A DNA stretch of 22,009 nt from a virus. This document shows positions 1 to 6,184 of this stretch, one piece after another (position 1 is the first letter of the stretch; the number at the start of each line of letters is the position of its first letter). The translations under genes were made by a program, and so were the position numbers. The notes under the pieces were generated by a model that was not told the origin of the DNA, did no database searches, and worked only from the letters and a program-made list of their open reading frames with translations. Location of the stretch: IMG/VR virus record IMGVR_UViG_3300025645_000521, positions 1 through 22,009 of that record. One strand, given 5' to 3'.

Positions 1-1
1 T

Positions 2-205
2 GCAGTCCATATAACAATGTGGTCTAGCCCAACAGGGCTTCCTTTGGTACATCAATCAACTTCTCTTCTCCCTGAAGGAAAGGCTTTACTCATAGAGCCA
101 ACGGTGTCCCAAACAGCCCAACGCCCCATAGAATATCTAGTAGTACAACCATCCAAAGAACCCTATGAAACCCAAGAATACTCAAGGAGGTTATGGCTAT
201 GCTAA
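2..205 (+). CDS. 3' end of an upstream ORF, partial, unknown product
   Basis: This frame is open from the left edge of the window to a TAA at 203-205, so only the last 67 residues would be visible. The other two forward frames are closed early (stops near 12 and 27). The peptide has no recognisable domain, membrane segment or repeat and is rich in Pro, Ser and Gln. In T7-like genomes the gene before the lysis and terminase genes is usually a tail fibre or another virion protein, so this could be a C-terminal tail, but that rests on position only. The stop overlaps the chosen start of the next gene by 7 nt, which would suit translational coupling. It could also be non-coding, with the true upstream gene ending in another frame. 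Confidence 0.35.
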   Translation, partial: AVHITMWSSPTGLPLVHQSTSLLPEGKALLIEPTVSQTAQRPIEYLVVQPSKEPYETQEYSRRLWLC

Positions 206-639
206 TGGAAATCGCAGCAGCAAATGCCATTTTCAAAACGCTTTCGGTTGCCTTAAAGAACGGTAAGTCTATCTACGACATGGGAGAAAAGCTTACTGAT
301 TATTTCTCTGCCACCCACGAAATCAAACAAAAAGCTGGTGACTCAAGTTCTAGCGGGACAGCCTTAGAAGCCTTTCAATATCAAGAACAGCTTAATAGGC
401 AACGAGCCGAACTTGAGTACCACATGAAAAAAAGCCGACTACAAGGTTGGTCTGACTTCGTAAGGTTTGAAGCTGAGTGGCATCGACAACGTAGAGAAGA
501 GGAACAAGAGAAAGTGAACGCTCAGATCAGGAGAAATGCAAAGTTACAGAAGGACGTTAGCCTAGCCATTAATGTAGGTGTCTGTATGTTACTAGCAATG
601 GGACTCTTATTCGGAATCGCTGTTTACTATAGAGGTTAA
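199..639 (+). CDS. Membrane-anchored coiled-coil protein of the late region, unknown function
   Basis: The product is about 146 aa. The N-terminal part is amphipathic helix, followed by a Ser/Gly-rich spacer around residues 48-54. A long charged region rich in Gln, Glu, Arg and Lys (about 60-120) probably forms a coiled coil, and one hydrophobic segment near the C-terminus (about 124-144) ends in a short YYRG tail. I recall similar proteins of unknown role beside tail and lysis genes of marine podoviruses and myoviruses; I cannot assign a function. The Shine-Dalgarno AAGGAGG (184-190) lies only 2 nt from the ATG at 193 but 8 nt from the ATG at 199, so 199 is preferred. The stop overlaps the next gene's first possible ATG (TAATG). 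A virion or lysis-accessory role is a guess from its neighbours. Confidence 0.75.
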   Translation: MLMEIAAANAIFKTLSVALKNGKSIYDMGEKLTDYFSATHEIKQKAGDSSSSGTALEAFQYQEQLNRQRAELEYHMKKSRLQGWSDFVRFEAEWHRQRREEEQEKVNAQIRRNAKLQKDVSLAINVGVCMLLAMGLLFGIAVYYRG

Positions 640-644
640 TGAGA

Positions 645-872
645 ATGTCCCAAATGACAGACTATGATGCAGGACGTTTAGTGACCTTAGTAGAAACTCT
701 AGGCACTCAAGTCGAAACATTAAATGAAACAACAGTAACGCTATCTAACCGTATTAATGACTTAGAGAAGCAGCTAGTAAAAGGTAAGGGTTTCCTTGCT
801 GGTGCTATGCTTCTTTCAATAGGTCTAGGCGGTGTGGGTACTTCAGTCCTGTCCAAGTGGATGGGGACTTAA
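645..872 (+). CDS. Small coiled-coil plus C-terminal membrane protein, possible lysis accessory
   Basis: The product is about 75 aa. Heptad-like residues (VETLGTQVETLNETTVTL and onward) form a short N-terminal coiled coil. A basic stretch (KQLVKGKG) precedes a Gly/Leu-rich hydrophobic segment of about 20 residues near the C-terminus. This layout resembles XhlA-type or holin-associated small proteins, and the gene sits just before a 3-TM holin. There is no enzymatic motif. AGAGG (631-635) is 3 nt from an ATG at 639 and 9 nt from the ATG at 645, so I take 645; starting at 639 would add two residues. It is coupled to the preceding gene, whose stop overlaps the 639 ATG. Confidence 0.65.
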   Translation: MSQMTDYDAGRLVTLVETLGTQVETLNETTVTLSNRINDLEKQLVKGKGFLAGAMLLSIGLGGVGTSVLSKWMGT

Positions 873-924
873 AAACTAATAGTTAGTTCACATAAACTAA
901 TAGTAAGTTCACATTAAAGTGAAC
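873..924 (+). repeat. Two tandem 21-bp repeats plus a hairpin before the holin gene
   Basis: Positions 873-893 and 894-914 are direct copies differing at one base (unit begins AAACTAATAGT and ends AGTTCACAT). The second copy runs into an inverted repeat, GTTCAC (907-912) and GTGAAC (919-924), around a 6-nt loop. The element fills the gap between two late genes and ends about 48 nt before the holin start. It could be an operator, a weak terminator or an mRNA structure that sets holin expression; the sequence alone does not decide. Confidence 0.6.
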
Positions 925-972
925 ATTACAGTATACATTGTAAAGTATAAGAAACTTAAACAAGGAATAACC

Positions 973-1365
973 ATGCCTATTAACCCCCTAGCAGGTATTG
1001 CAGGGAGTGTCATGGAAGGTCTTGATGACCTGTTTACTTCGGATGAAGAGAGAGCCAACGCTGCTCTTAAAGTCCAAGAACACCTCCAAAAACCCCACGT
1101 TCTACAGGCAATGGCTAACATCGAAAGTGCTAAACATTCGTCTGTGTTCGTGGCTGGTTGGAGGCCAGCAATCGGTTGGGTATGTGCAATTGGTCTTGGC
1201 TACCAGTTCCTTATCCTTCCCTTTGCTGGACTCATCAATGCCTACTTTGCACTACCAGCAGAACTACCAGCAATCGCTTCAGCAGAACTAACAACGCTTG
1301 TCATGTCCCTATTAGGTCTAGGTGGCTTAAGAAGCTTTGAGAAGTCTAAAGGACTCACTAAATGA
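973..1365 (+). CDS. Holin, 3-TM phage/GTA type
   Basis: The product is about 130 aa and resembles the holin-of-3TMs family (GTA_holin_3TM). The N-terminal 60 residues are soluble and helical (DDLFTSDEERANAALKVQEH). The signature SVFVAGWRPAIGWVCAIGL begins the first hydrophobic segment, followed by two more membrane segments and a short basic tail (SFEKSKGLTK). Holins form lesions in the inner membrane at the end of infection and give the endolysin access to the cell wall; the amidase at 15026 is the likely partner. The ATG at 973 has AAGGA 7 nt upstream; an in-frame GTG at 919 lies in the upstream repeat and is less likely. The last codon overlaps the HNH gene start (ATGA). Confidence 0.85.
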   Translation: MPINPLAGIAGSVMEGLDDLFTSDEERANAALKVQEHLQKPHVLQAMANIESAKHSSVFVAGWRPAIGWVCAIGLGYQFLILPFAGLINAYFALPAELPAIASAELTTLVMSLLGLGGLRSFEKSKGLTK

Positions 1366-1604
1366 GTACAAGAGATTACAAACATGAATACGCTACTTAC
1401 CACTCTAGGCCAGACCAAAAGAAACGCAGGGCTAAACGCAATGCAGCTAGGTCACTTCTGATACAAAGTGGACGTGTTAAAAAAGGTGACGGTAAGGACG
1501 TAGATCATAAAGACCGTAACCCTAACAACAACTCACCCAGTAACTTAAGAATACAGCCAAAGTCTCAAAACAGAGCTTGGCGAAAAGGTAAAAATGGATA
1601 CTAA
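1362..1604 (+). CDS. HNH-family protein next to terminase
   Basis: The product is 80 aa and basic. After a Lys/Arg-rich N-terminus, residues 46-71 carry the HNH core: DVDHKD (D48, H49), then the Asn-rich N53-N57, SNLRI and a final QNR (N70). The length is that of small single-domain HNH proteins. HNH proteins beside terminase genes are a known part of many phage packaging systems (for example HK97 gp74), so a nicking or packaging role with the terminase at 1594-3519 is plausible. The start overlaps the holin stop by 4 nt and its end overlaps the small terminase by 11 nt, so all are translated from one late message. A free-standing homing nuclease is the alternative. Confidence 0.8.
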   Translation: MSTRDYKHEYATYHSRPDQKKRRAKRNAARSLLIQSGRVKKGDGKDVDHKDRNPNNNSPSNLRIQPKSQNRAWRKGKNGY

Positions 1605-1824
1605 CTTAGAAAAAATGCTCTCTACCTTACACACGGCAGTGGCCCAAGAGCTACTAGATCGTGTTGAGTCAGGTGAAGCTAAACCAGCAGACATGAGCAA
1701 CGCTATTAAGTTTCTCAAAGACAACAACATAGACGCAATTCCCGTACAAGGTTCACCTTTGGATGGGCTACTAGAAGCCTTACCGTTTAACAGTGAGTCA
1801 CTTCAAGACACTTTATCGCACTAA
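1594..1824 (+). CDS. Terminase small subunit, T7 gp18-like
   Basis: The product is 76 aa. It recognises concatemeric phage DNA for packaging together with the large subunit. The match to T7 gp18 (89 aa) is by pattern: a short helical N-terminus with LHTAVAQELLDRV (T7 LDTAMAQRMLADL), then an acidic stretch and SNAIKFLKDNNI (T7 YNAINKLLDRHKF). It begins 11 nt inside the HNH gene, with AAGG a few nt upstream of the ATG, and ends 15 nt before the large terminase, the same order as T7 genes 18 and 19. It is slightly short at the C-terminus compared with T7. Confidence 0.85.
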   Translation: MDTNLEKMLSTLHTAVAQELLDRVESGEAKPADMSNAIKFLKDNNIDAIPVQGSPLDGLLEALPFNSESLQDTLSH

Positions 1825-1839
1825 TAAAAGGGGACTTTA

Positions 1840-3519
1840 ATGGAGACAGATAAACACCCCTTAAAAGACTTTAGGAACTTCTTGTTCCTCGTATGGAAGC
1901 AGCTAAACCTACCTGTACCTACAAAGGTACAATACGACCTTGCAGATTACCTTCAGACTAGCCCCAAGCGTTCCATCATTCAGGCGTTTCGTGGTGTAGG
2001 GAAGTCCTACATTACGAGTGCTTATGTGGTGTGGCGTTTGATGCTAGACCCTGACCTTAAGATCATGGTGGTGTCTGCAAGCAAGGAACGTGCAGATGCG
2101 TTCTCTATGTTTACTCAAAGACTCATTATGGAGATGCCACTACTGGCCCATCTTATCCCCGACAAAGACCAACTATGGAGCAGAATAGCCTTTAACGTAC
2201 AAGGTTCTATGGCCTCACACAGTCCTAGTGTCAAGTCGGTGGGTATCACTGGTCAGCTTACAGGCTCACGCGCAGACCTCATCATTGCAGATGACATTGA
2301 GGTTCCTAACAACTCACAGACTCAACAGATGCGTGAGAAGCTAACGACCCTAGTGACTGAGTTCGATGCCGTACTGAAGCCTTTAGACACCTCTAAGATC
2401 ATCTACCTTGGGACACCTCAGACAGAAGAGTCCTTATACGATGCTCTACAGGACAAGGGATACGTAACCCGTATATGGCCCTCTAGGTATCCTAAAGCAG
2501 ACCAAGTAAACAGGTACGGTGATCGTATTGCTCCTAGCCTTATGCTAGAGCTTGAAGCTGACCCTAGTATTGAGTGGAACCCTACAGACCCTATGAGATT
2601 CGATGAAGAAGACCTCATAGAACGTGAATTATCCTATGGACGCTCTGGCTATGCCCTTCAGTTCCAACTAGATACAAGCTTGTCAGATGCAGACAGACAC
2701 CCCCTCAAGCTTAAAGACCTAATAGTCATGTCAGTGGATGGTCAGAAAGCACCAGAGAAGCCCATACACGGCACCATGAGCCACCTTGAAGTCAAAGATG
2801 TACCCAACTTAGGGATGCGTGGAGATCGTTTCTACGAGCCTTTTAAGCTCTCTGGGGATTGGGTAGATTACACAGGTTCAGTCATGGCTATAGACCCTTC
2901 AGGTCGAGGCTCAGACGAGACTTCTTACGCAGTTCTAAAGATGCTCAATGGCTTCCTCTACTGTCCTGATATTGGGGGAGTAGAAGGGGGTTATTCAGGG
3001 CAGACGTTAGAGTCCTTAGTAGACATTGCTAAGAAAAACCAAGTGAACTACGTGCTAGTAGAAAGTAACTTTGGTGACGGTATGTTCAGTGAACTAATCA
3101 AACCTTACTTTACTAAAAGCTACCCCGTGACCTTGGAAGAAGTCAGACATAGCAAACAGAAAGAGTTAAGAATCATAGATACCCTAGAGCCAGTGATGAA
3201 CCAACATAGGCTTGTTATAGATCGTGAAGTTATCCAAAAGGATTATGACTCTATACAGAAGTATCCTAATGACATAGCTCAAAGATACTCACTGTTCTAC
3301 CAGATGACTAGAATTACTAAAGACCGTGGAGCATTAGCACACGATGACCGTTTGGATGCCCTAGCAATGGCTACAGCCTACTGGGTAGAGCAAATGGCAG
3401 GTGATGCAGATGAGCTAATGAGAGAAAGACACGGTGAATTATTAGACCTAGAGTTAGATAAGTTCTTAGGAAATCTTAATACATCCAATGTGCAAACCTC
3501 TAGTAACTCTTGGATTTAG
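1840..3519 (+). CDS. Terminase large subunit (ATPase/nuclease), T7 gp19-like
   Basis: The product is 559 aa (T7 gp19, 586 aa) and is similar throughout. It drives ATP-powered DNA translocation into the prohead and cuts the concatemer. The N-terminal ATPase has Walker A AFRGVGKS (49-56), the conserved VSASKERADA (78-87), SVKSVGITGQLTGSRAD and Walker B LIIADDIE (147-154), with YLGTPQ as coupling motif. The C-terminal RNase H-like nuclease has AIDPSGRGSDE (D352), VLVESNFGDGMF (E408) and HDDRLDAL (D502, D503, D506). AAGGGGA lies 6 nt before the ATG. The last conserved T7 C-terminal residues are replaced by a Ser/Asn-rich tail. This is the last gene before the presumed genome junction. Confidence 0.97.
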   Translation: METDKHPLKDFRNFLFLVWKQLNLPVPTKVQYDLADYLQTSPKRSIIQAFRGVGKSYITSAYVVWRLMLDPDLKIMVVSASKERADAFSMFTQRLIMEMPLLAHLIPDKDQLWSRIAFNVQGSMASHSPSVKSVGITGQLTGSRADLIIADDIEVPNNSQTQQMREKLTTLVTEFDAVLKPLDTSKIIYLGTPQTEESLYDALQDKGYVTRIWPSRYPKADQVNRYGDRIAPSLMLELEADPSIEWNPTDPMRFDEEDLIERELSYGRSGYALQFQLDTSLSDADRHPLKLKDLIVMSVDGQKAPEKPIHGTMSHLEVKDVPNLGMRGDRFYEPFKLSGDWVDYTGSVMAIDPSGRGSDETSYAVLKMLNGFLYCPDIGGVEGGYSGQTLESLVDIAKKNQVNYVLVESNFGDGMFSELIKPYFTKSYPVTLEEVRHSKQKELRIIDTLEPVMNQHRLVIDREVIQKDYDSIQKYPNDIAQRYSLFYQMTRITKDRGALAHDDRLDALAMATAYWVEQMAGDADELMRERHGELLDLELDKFLGNLNTSNVQTSSNSWI

Positions 3520-3600
3520 TATAGGCCGTGTTTGAAAACGCTCTACAGCCTTAGTGCTGTGTGGCTTTCACTGACCCCCCTTGTTTACGAATTAGCGTAC

Positions 3601-3665
3601 CGTTATAGGATACCCCCGTATACCCCTATAGGAAGGGGGGAGGAGGAGGCGTAGCCTACCCCCCC
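3601..3665 (+). repeat. Hairpin element, copy 1 (partner at 11221)
   Basis: This 65-bp stretch aligns without gaps to 11221-11285. Shared parts include CGTTATA at the left, an ACCCCC run, CCTATAG, and an inner hairpin AGGC-GTA-GCCT (3647-3657). The outer stem is GGGGGG (3635-3640) with the C-run 3659-3665. In the partner copy the outer stem is GGGAGC with GCTCCC and the loop is GCA, so both sides changed together. It lies 80 bp after terminase. Function is unknown; a structured RNA, a transcription stop or pause, or a packaging or processing site are options. Confidence 0.7.
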
Positions 3666-3973
3666 AACTACAGGTAATAGCTATTAGTTAACCTACTAGC
3701 TAGTAACAACCCAATACGGGATAACAGCGTATGTGTTGGTATGGCTTTTTGTTAACTCTAGGGTGGTGTAGGAGGGTTTAAGTTTTCTTAAGAAAAATCT
3801 GAGGGGGTATATATACGACCCGCCCAAGCCCTTCCCCCCGTGGCCCCCCCCTGCATACAAAGAGACAAAGGGGGGCACCCATCACCCCCACGGCATATAA
3901 TTACCGCGCCACTACCAAACTATTAATATAACTCGTTGATTTTACTGGGGTAACATGCGTTATTAAATCACTT

Positions 3974-4042
3974 GCCTATATATAGTGGGGAGTTGTGCCT
4001 ATATATAGCGGTGAGTTGTGCCTATATATAGCGGTGCGTATT
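3974..4042 (+). repeat. 23-bp tandem repeat, three units
   Basis: Units start at 3974, 3997 and 4020. Each begins GCCTATATATAG and continues G(C/T)GG(T/G)G and a GTTGT end; the third unit diverges at its last bases. The CCTATA core recurs nearby at 3624 and 4101. A GT-rich tract follows directly. T7 has arrays of a short repeat (CCTAAAG type) bordering its terminal repeat, and position here is equivalent, so a role in end formation or replication initiation is possible; tandem promoters are the alternative. Confidence 0.75.
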
Positions 4043-4286
4043 GTGTGGTGTGCTTTGGTGTTTGTGTGTGTGTTGTGGCCTACTGTTTTCATTTGGCCCC
4101 CTATAGTTTTCATTAGGTAATATAGGTATTACCTTAAGCCTACTTAATGTTAAATAAATGTTAATTAGTTGTTGCACATACGTTCTAACTGTGGCCTACT
4201 ATACCTACTAACACAACAACGCCTCGCTTGGTTCGGCTATTCGGAACCCTTAAGCCCCTTAACAATAAAGGGATAGACTTAAGTAA

Positions 4287-4399
4287 GCGGCCTAGCTCAT
4301 AGATGAGCATGAAGCCGCAGCACCGTGTTAGTTTTATCTAAGTGCCCCCTACTATATGTAGTTATTGTGATAGTTAGGAGGTGCTTAAATAAAACTAAC
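4287..4399 (+). promoter_or_regulatory. Two consecutive long hairpins in the leader of the early region
   Basis: The first hairpin (4287-4318) has outer stem GCGGC/GCCGC and inner stem GCTCA/TGAGC with a 4-nt loop. The second (4327-4399) pairs GTTAGTTTTAT (4327-4337) perfectly with ATAAAACTAAC (4389-4399), continues with an 11-bp stem containing two G-U pairs and one mismatch (4340-4350 with 4076-series bases 4376-4386), and a 4-bp top stem. The long broken duplex resembles RNase III substrates of T7 early transcripts (inference). The GTGATAGTTA at 4367-4376 is the reverse complement of a motif repeated further downstream. The first early ORF starts 26 nt after the second hairpin. Confidence 0.65.
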
Positions 4400-4421
4400 A
4401 GTAACTAAAAAGAGGTATTAA
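4396..4421 (+). repeat. 26-bp translation-leader repeat, copy 1
   Basis: This 26-bp stretch containing CAGTAACTAAAAAGAGGT is identical to 5014-5039. It holds the AGAGGT ribosome binding site of the ORF at 4425. Shorter parts of it (AAGAGGTATTAA, GGTATTAA) recur before the ORFs at 4666 and 6185. Confidence 0.75.
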
Positions 4422-4424
4422 ATT

Positions 4425-4631
4425 ATGACTAATTACCAATTAAGCAAAAAACTTCAATTAAAATTAAGTAGCTTGGAATGGGATGAGCGCGAACTCAGCC
4501 CTTTCGATGCCAGCTTTCTTAAAGATTCAAAAGTTATTACGGATAAAATAGCATCAACTTGGGACGAAATTGGAAACATTCCTTGGACGGAAGATGAGAT
4601 CAACGCTGCCGAAGCACGTTACGACAATTAA
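4425..4631 (+). CDS. Small acidic early protein, unknown
   Basis: The product is 68 aa and strongly acidic in its second half (WDEIGNIPWTEDEINAAEARYDN), with no membrane segment and no known motif. It is the first ORF after the presumed genome junction. T7-like phages place short host-takeover or anti-restriction proteins here, and several of those are acidic DNA mimics, but I see no specific similarity to a named family. The ribosome binding site AGAGGT lies in a 26-bp repeat shared with the ORF at 5045. A UUCG-type hairpin follows the stop. Confidence 0.65.
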   Translation: MTNYQLSKKLQLKLSSLEWDERELSPFDASFLKDSKVITDKIASTWDEIGNIPWTEDEINAAEARYDN

Positions 4632-4638
4632 CTATAAT

Positions 4639-4650
4639 GGGCTTCGGCCC
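4639..4650 (+). other. GGGC-TTCG-GCCC tetraloop hairpin
   Basis: A perfect 4-bp GC stem closes a TTCG tetraloop 8 nt after the stop of the preceding ORF and 15 nt before the next start. There is no T-run, so it is unlikely to be a terminator; it may protect a processed 3' end or shape the next ribosome binding site. Confidence 0.55.
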
Positions 4651-4665
4651 TTGGGGTATTAAATT

Positions 4666-4947
4666 ATGACTATTATAATAGAAGCTATTAACAAGACTTA
4701 TCAATCAACCGTAAATCGTATGTATATAGCAGAGCGTAAGTACAACGATTTAGTTGACGCTACTAGCAGACTTGAGGACGTGTCTAAACACATCAACTTA
4801 GATGATGATAAGGCATGGGCTAAAAGCATGCGTAAGCAAGAGGACATGTGGTGCAAGTTTATGGATTACTTTAATGACTTGCCGAAACGTGAACAGCAGA
4901 ACGCAGAGCGTAAGTATAAAGCTATACACGGCTATAGCTGCGTTTAA
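4666..4947 (+). CDS. Small helical early protein, unknown
   Basis: The product is 93 aa, highly charged and predicted mostly helical (RMYIAERKYNDLVDATSRL, KSMRKQEDMWCKFMDYF). No known motif is visible. The 18 bp around its start (GGTATTAAATTATGACTA) match those at the start of the ORF at 4425, which suggests duplication of a gene-start cassette. It belongs to the early block of small genes; function cannot be inferred. Confidence 0.65.
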   Translation: MTIIIEAINKTYQSTVNRMYIAERKYNDLVDATSRLEDVSKHINLDDDKAWAKSMRKQEDMWCKFMDYFNDLPKREQQNAERKYKAIHGYSCV

Positions 4948-5013
4948 CAATGATGATGATAGTTATCAGGTCGGCATTGAGTACCAGTGCCACTGAGTAA
5001 ACATCAACACTAA

Positions 5014-5039
5014 TAACAGTAACTAAAAAGAGGTATTAA
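5014..5039 (+). repeat. 26-bp translation-leader repeat, copy 2
   Basis: Identical over 26 bp to 4396-4421. It supplies the AGAGGT ribosome binding site of the membrane-protein ORF that starts at 5045. Confidence 0.75.
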
Positions 5040-5044
5040 CCCTA

Positions 5045-5290
5045 ATGACTACTTTAAGAACCCGCACTTTAATCAACCGAACTAACCACAACCCAAAGCC
5101 TAGTAAGATAGTTATGGTTTTTAATGAGGCCATAGTTTTACTTGTGTTTGTTGGTATATCGTTATTTATTTATTCAGCTTTAGTAATGCACCCAACTGTT
5201 AGCTTTTTGGGTTTATCTCTATTGTTTGTTTATTGCTGGATGTGTTTTCACTTATTTACTGGGCTAGTTAAAAGAATATTCAACCTTTAA
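5045..5290 (+). CDS. Small protein with two membrane segments, unknown
   Basis: The product is 81 aa. A basic Asn/Thr/Arg-rich N-terminus of about 20 residues is followed by two hydrophobic segments (EAIVLLVFVGISLFIYSALV, then SFLGLSLLFVYCWMCFHLF) and a short basic tail KRIFNL. By the positive-inside rule both ends would face the cytoplasm. It has no similarity I recognise. Position suggests an early membrane-acting protein, for example one affecting superinfection or host membrane functions, but that is a guess. Confidence 0.65.
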   Translation: MTTLRTRTLINRTNHNPKPSKIVMVFNEAIVLLVFVGISLFIYSALVMHPTVSFLGLSLLFVYCWMCFHLFTGLVKRIFNL

Positions 5291-5295
5291 TCTAA

Positions 5296-5311
5296 TTGCA
5301 CCTTATGTGCT
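5296..5311 (+). promoter_or_regulatory. 16-nt repeated motif, copy 1 of 5
   Basis: TTGCACCTTATGTGCT. It fits the consensus TTGC(A/G)(A/C)C-N2-ATGTG(C/T)T seen also at 5839, 11018, 11187 and 13820, always on the + strand in gaps between genes. This copy is 48 nt before the ORF at 5359 and can also fold as GCAC/GTGC. Confidence 0.45.
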
Positions 5312-5358
5312 TAATAATTACTTGAGGCCTTATAGCCGCTATGTGGAGTTGTACCCTT

Positions 5359-5838
5359 ATGCTTACTTATACTGAACTTAAAGACGTTAAAACCTTTTGT
5401 AATTCTTTACATTCTACCCCCGATTTTAAAGAGGTAGTTATTAGCCTTACTGAATACGCTACCCCCGACACTATAGTCGATCATAACGATACGATGCCCG
5501 ATGATTTCGAGGTTGATAACGTGCGCTTTATACGTTCTGACGCTATCGACTCAATACAAGTTGAGGAGCTATGCAGCGACCTTTATATGTTAGGTTGCTT
5601 CAATTCTTGGTTTTTATCTAGTGTTTTAGATATAGATGAGGACGTGATAGCTGCCCTTCAGGAGGCCGAAGCTTACGAGGCTTTAGGTAAGATGATTGTA
5701 TCTATGGGTAAGCTTAAAGAGGTACAGCAGGGTTACTCAAGTACCGATGGGTACGGGCACCACTTTAACCACTATGACTTCAGTGAGCAAGAGCTAACCA
5801 TAGCAGGAACCGATTATTTGGTATTTGATAACCATTGA
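5359..5838 (+). CDS. Acidic early protein, unknown
   Basis: The product is 159 aa from ATG 5359, which has GGAG (5345-5348) 10 nt upstream; an in-frame ATG at 5341 would add six residues but has a poorly placed ribosome binding site. The protein is rich in Asp/Glu throughout (for example SVLDIDEDVIAALQEAEAYE). Its C-terminus is dense in Tyr, His and Asp, including a GYGHHFNHYDF stretch. No domain is recognised. Its charge would fit a DNA-mimic or host-protein inhibitor, but neither is shown by any motif. Confidence 0.7.
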   Translation: MLTYTELKDVKTFCNSLHSTPDFKEVVISLTEYATPDTIVDHNDTMPDDFEVDNVRFIRSDAIDSIQVEELCSDLYMLGCFNSWFLSSVLDIDEDVIAALQEAEAYEALGKMIVSMGKLKEVQQGYSSTDGYGHHFNHYDFSEQELTIAGTDYLVFDNH

Positions 5839-5854
5839 TTGCAACTTATGTGTT
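5839..5854 (+). promoter_or_regulatory. 16-nt repeated motif, copy 2 of 5
   Basis: TTGCAACTTATGTGTT, directly after the stop codon of the preceding ORF and 82 nt before the ORF at 5936. It matches the motif also present at 5296, 11018, 11187 and 13820. TTGCA is followed 18 nt later by TGCAA (5862-5866), so this copy also lies in an inverted repeat. Confidence 0.45.
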
Positions 5855-5868
5855 GTTTTGGTGCAACG

Positions 5869-5893
5869 GCTGCTAATTCCCCTAGCGGCTTTT
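5869..5893 (+). terminator. Candidate rho-independent terminator
   Basis: GCTGCTA (5869-5875) pairs with TAGCGGC (5883-5889), 7 bp with one G-U pair, around a 7-nt loop, followed by TTTT. The T-run is short, so termination would be partial at best. Confidence 0.4.
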
Positions 5894-5935
5894 GCCATGA
5901 ACCAACCCAACTATTAAAACAAGAGGTACTAACTA

Positions 5936-6166
5936 ATGTTACATAACACATTTAACGCACACTTAAGCGCAGACTTTTATTCTAATGATGAGGCCATTGC
6001 ATGGGCTAACGGTATTGTTTGGAATGAAATAGAAATTGAAGCCGAAGATATTCGACACGGTGACCATATCGCCACGGTACAGGGTGATGTTGGTGTTTGG
6101 TACGACTATGTTGGGGGCTATTACTTTTTTACTGAAGAAATTCCCTTTGAAAATATTCCCTATTAA
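5936..6166 (+). CDS. Small acidic early protein, unknown
   Basis: The product is 76 aa with many Asp, Glu, Trp and Tyr residues (for example IVWNEIEIEAEDI and GVWYDYVGGYYFFTEE), and no membrane segment or known motif. The alternating hydrophobic and acidic pattern suggests a small beta-rich fold. AGAGGT sits 8 nt before the ATG. It is followed 18 nt later by another acidic early protein that uses the same AAGAGGTATTAA leader seen at 4425 and 5045. Confidence 0.65.
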   Translation: MLHNTFNAHLSADFYSNDEAIAWANGIVWNEIEIEAEDIRHGDHIATVQGDVGVWYDYVGGYYFFTEEIPFENIPY

Positions 6167-6184
6167 TAAAGAGGTATTAATCTA

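Larger units (their letters stand above)
3520..4424. other. Gene-free region between terminase and early genes; candidate terminal-repeat/concatemer-junction zone
   Basis: About 905 bp with no convincing ORF on either strand. It contains a weak hairpin just after terminase (ACAGC 3545-3549 with GCTGT 3556-3560), a G/C-rich hairpin element (3601-3665), a perfect 14-bp palindrome TTTTCTTAAGAAAA (3783-3796), a stem of C-run against G-run (3840-3846 and on with 3870-3878), a 23-bp tandem repeat (3974-4042), a GT-rich tract (about 4040-4077), a GGTTC/GAACC hairpin (4230-4248), and two long hairpins (4287-4399). In T7 the terminal repeat, flanked by arrays of short repeats, lies at this point of the map. 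I see no way to place exact ends from sequence alone. Confidence 0.6.

Noticed and set aside
919-972. GTG start at 919 for the holin
   Set aside because: It would begin inside the repeat hairpin; ATG 973 has a well-placed AAGGA and fits the family start.
1362-1604. HNH gene as homing nuclease of the RNR intron
   Set aside because: It is overlapped with holin and terminase genes in a conserved packaging context, far from the intron.
3696-3878. 60-codon - strand ORF in the terminase-early gap
   Set aside because: Low-complexity Pro/Gly composition caused by C-runs, no ribosome binding site; the region behaves as non-coding.
3974-4042. CRISPR-like array
   Set aside because: The 23-bp units are directly adjacent with no spacers; it is a tandem repeat.
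4150-4210. sigma70 early promoter around TTGCAC and TACTAT
   Set aside because: The spacing is 19 bp and neither hexamer is strong; I could not support an early promoter here.
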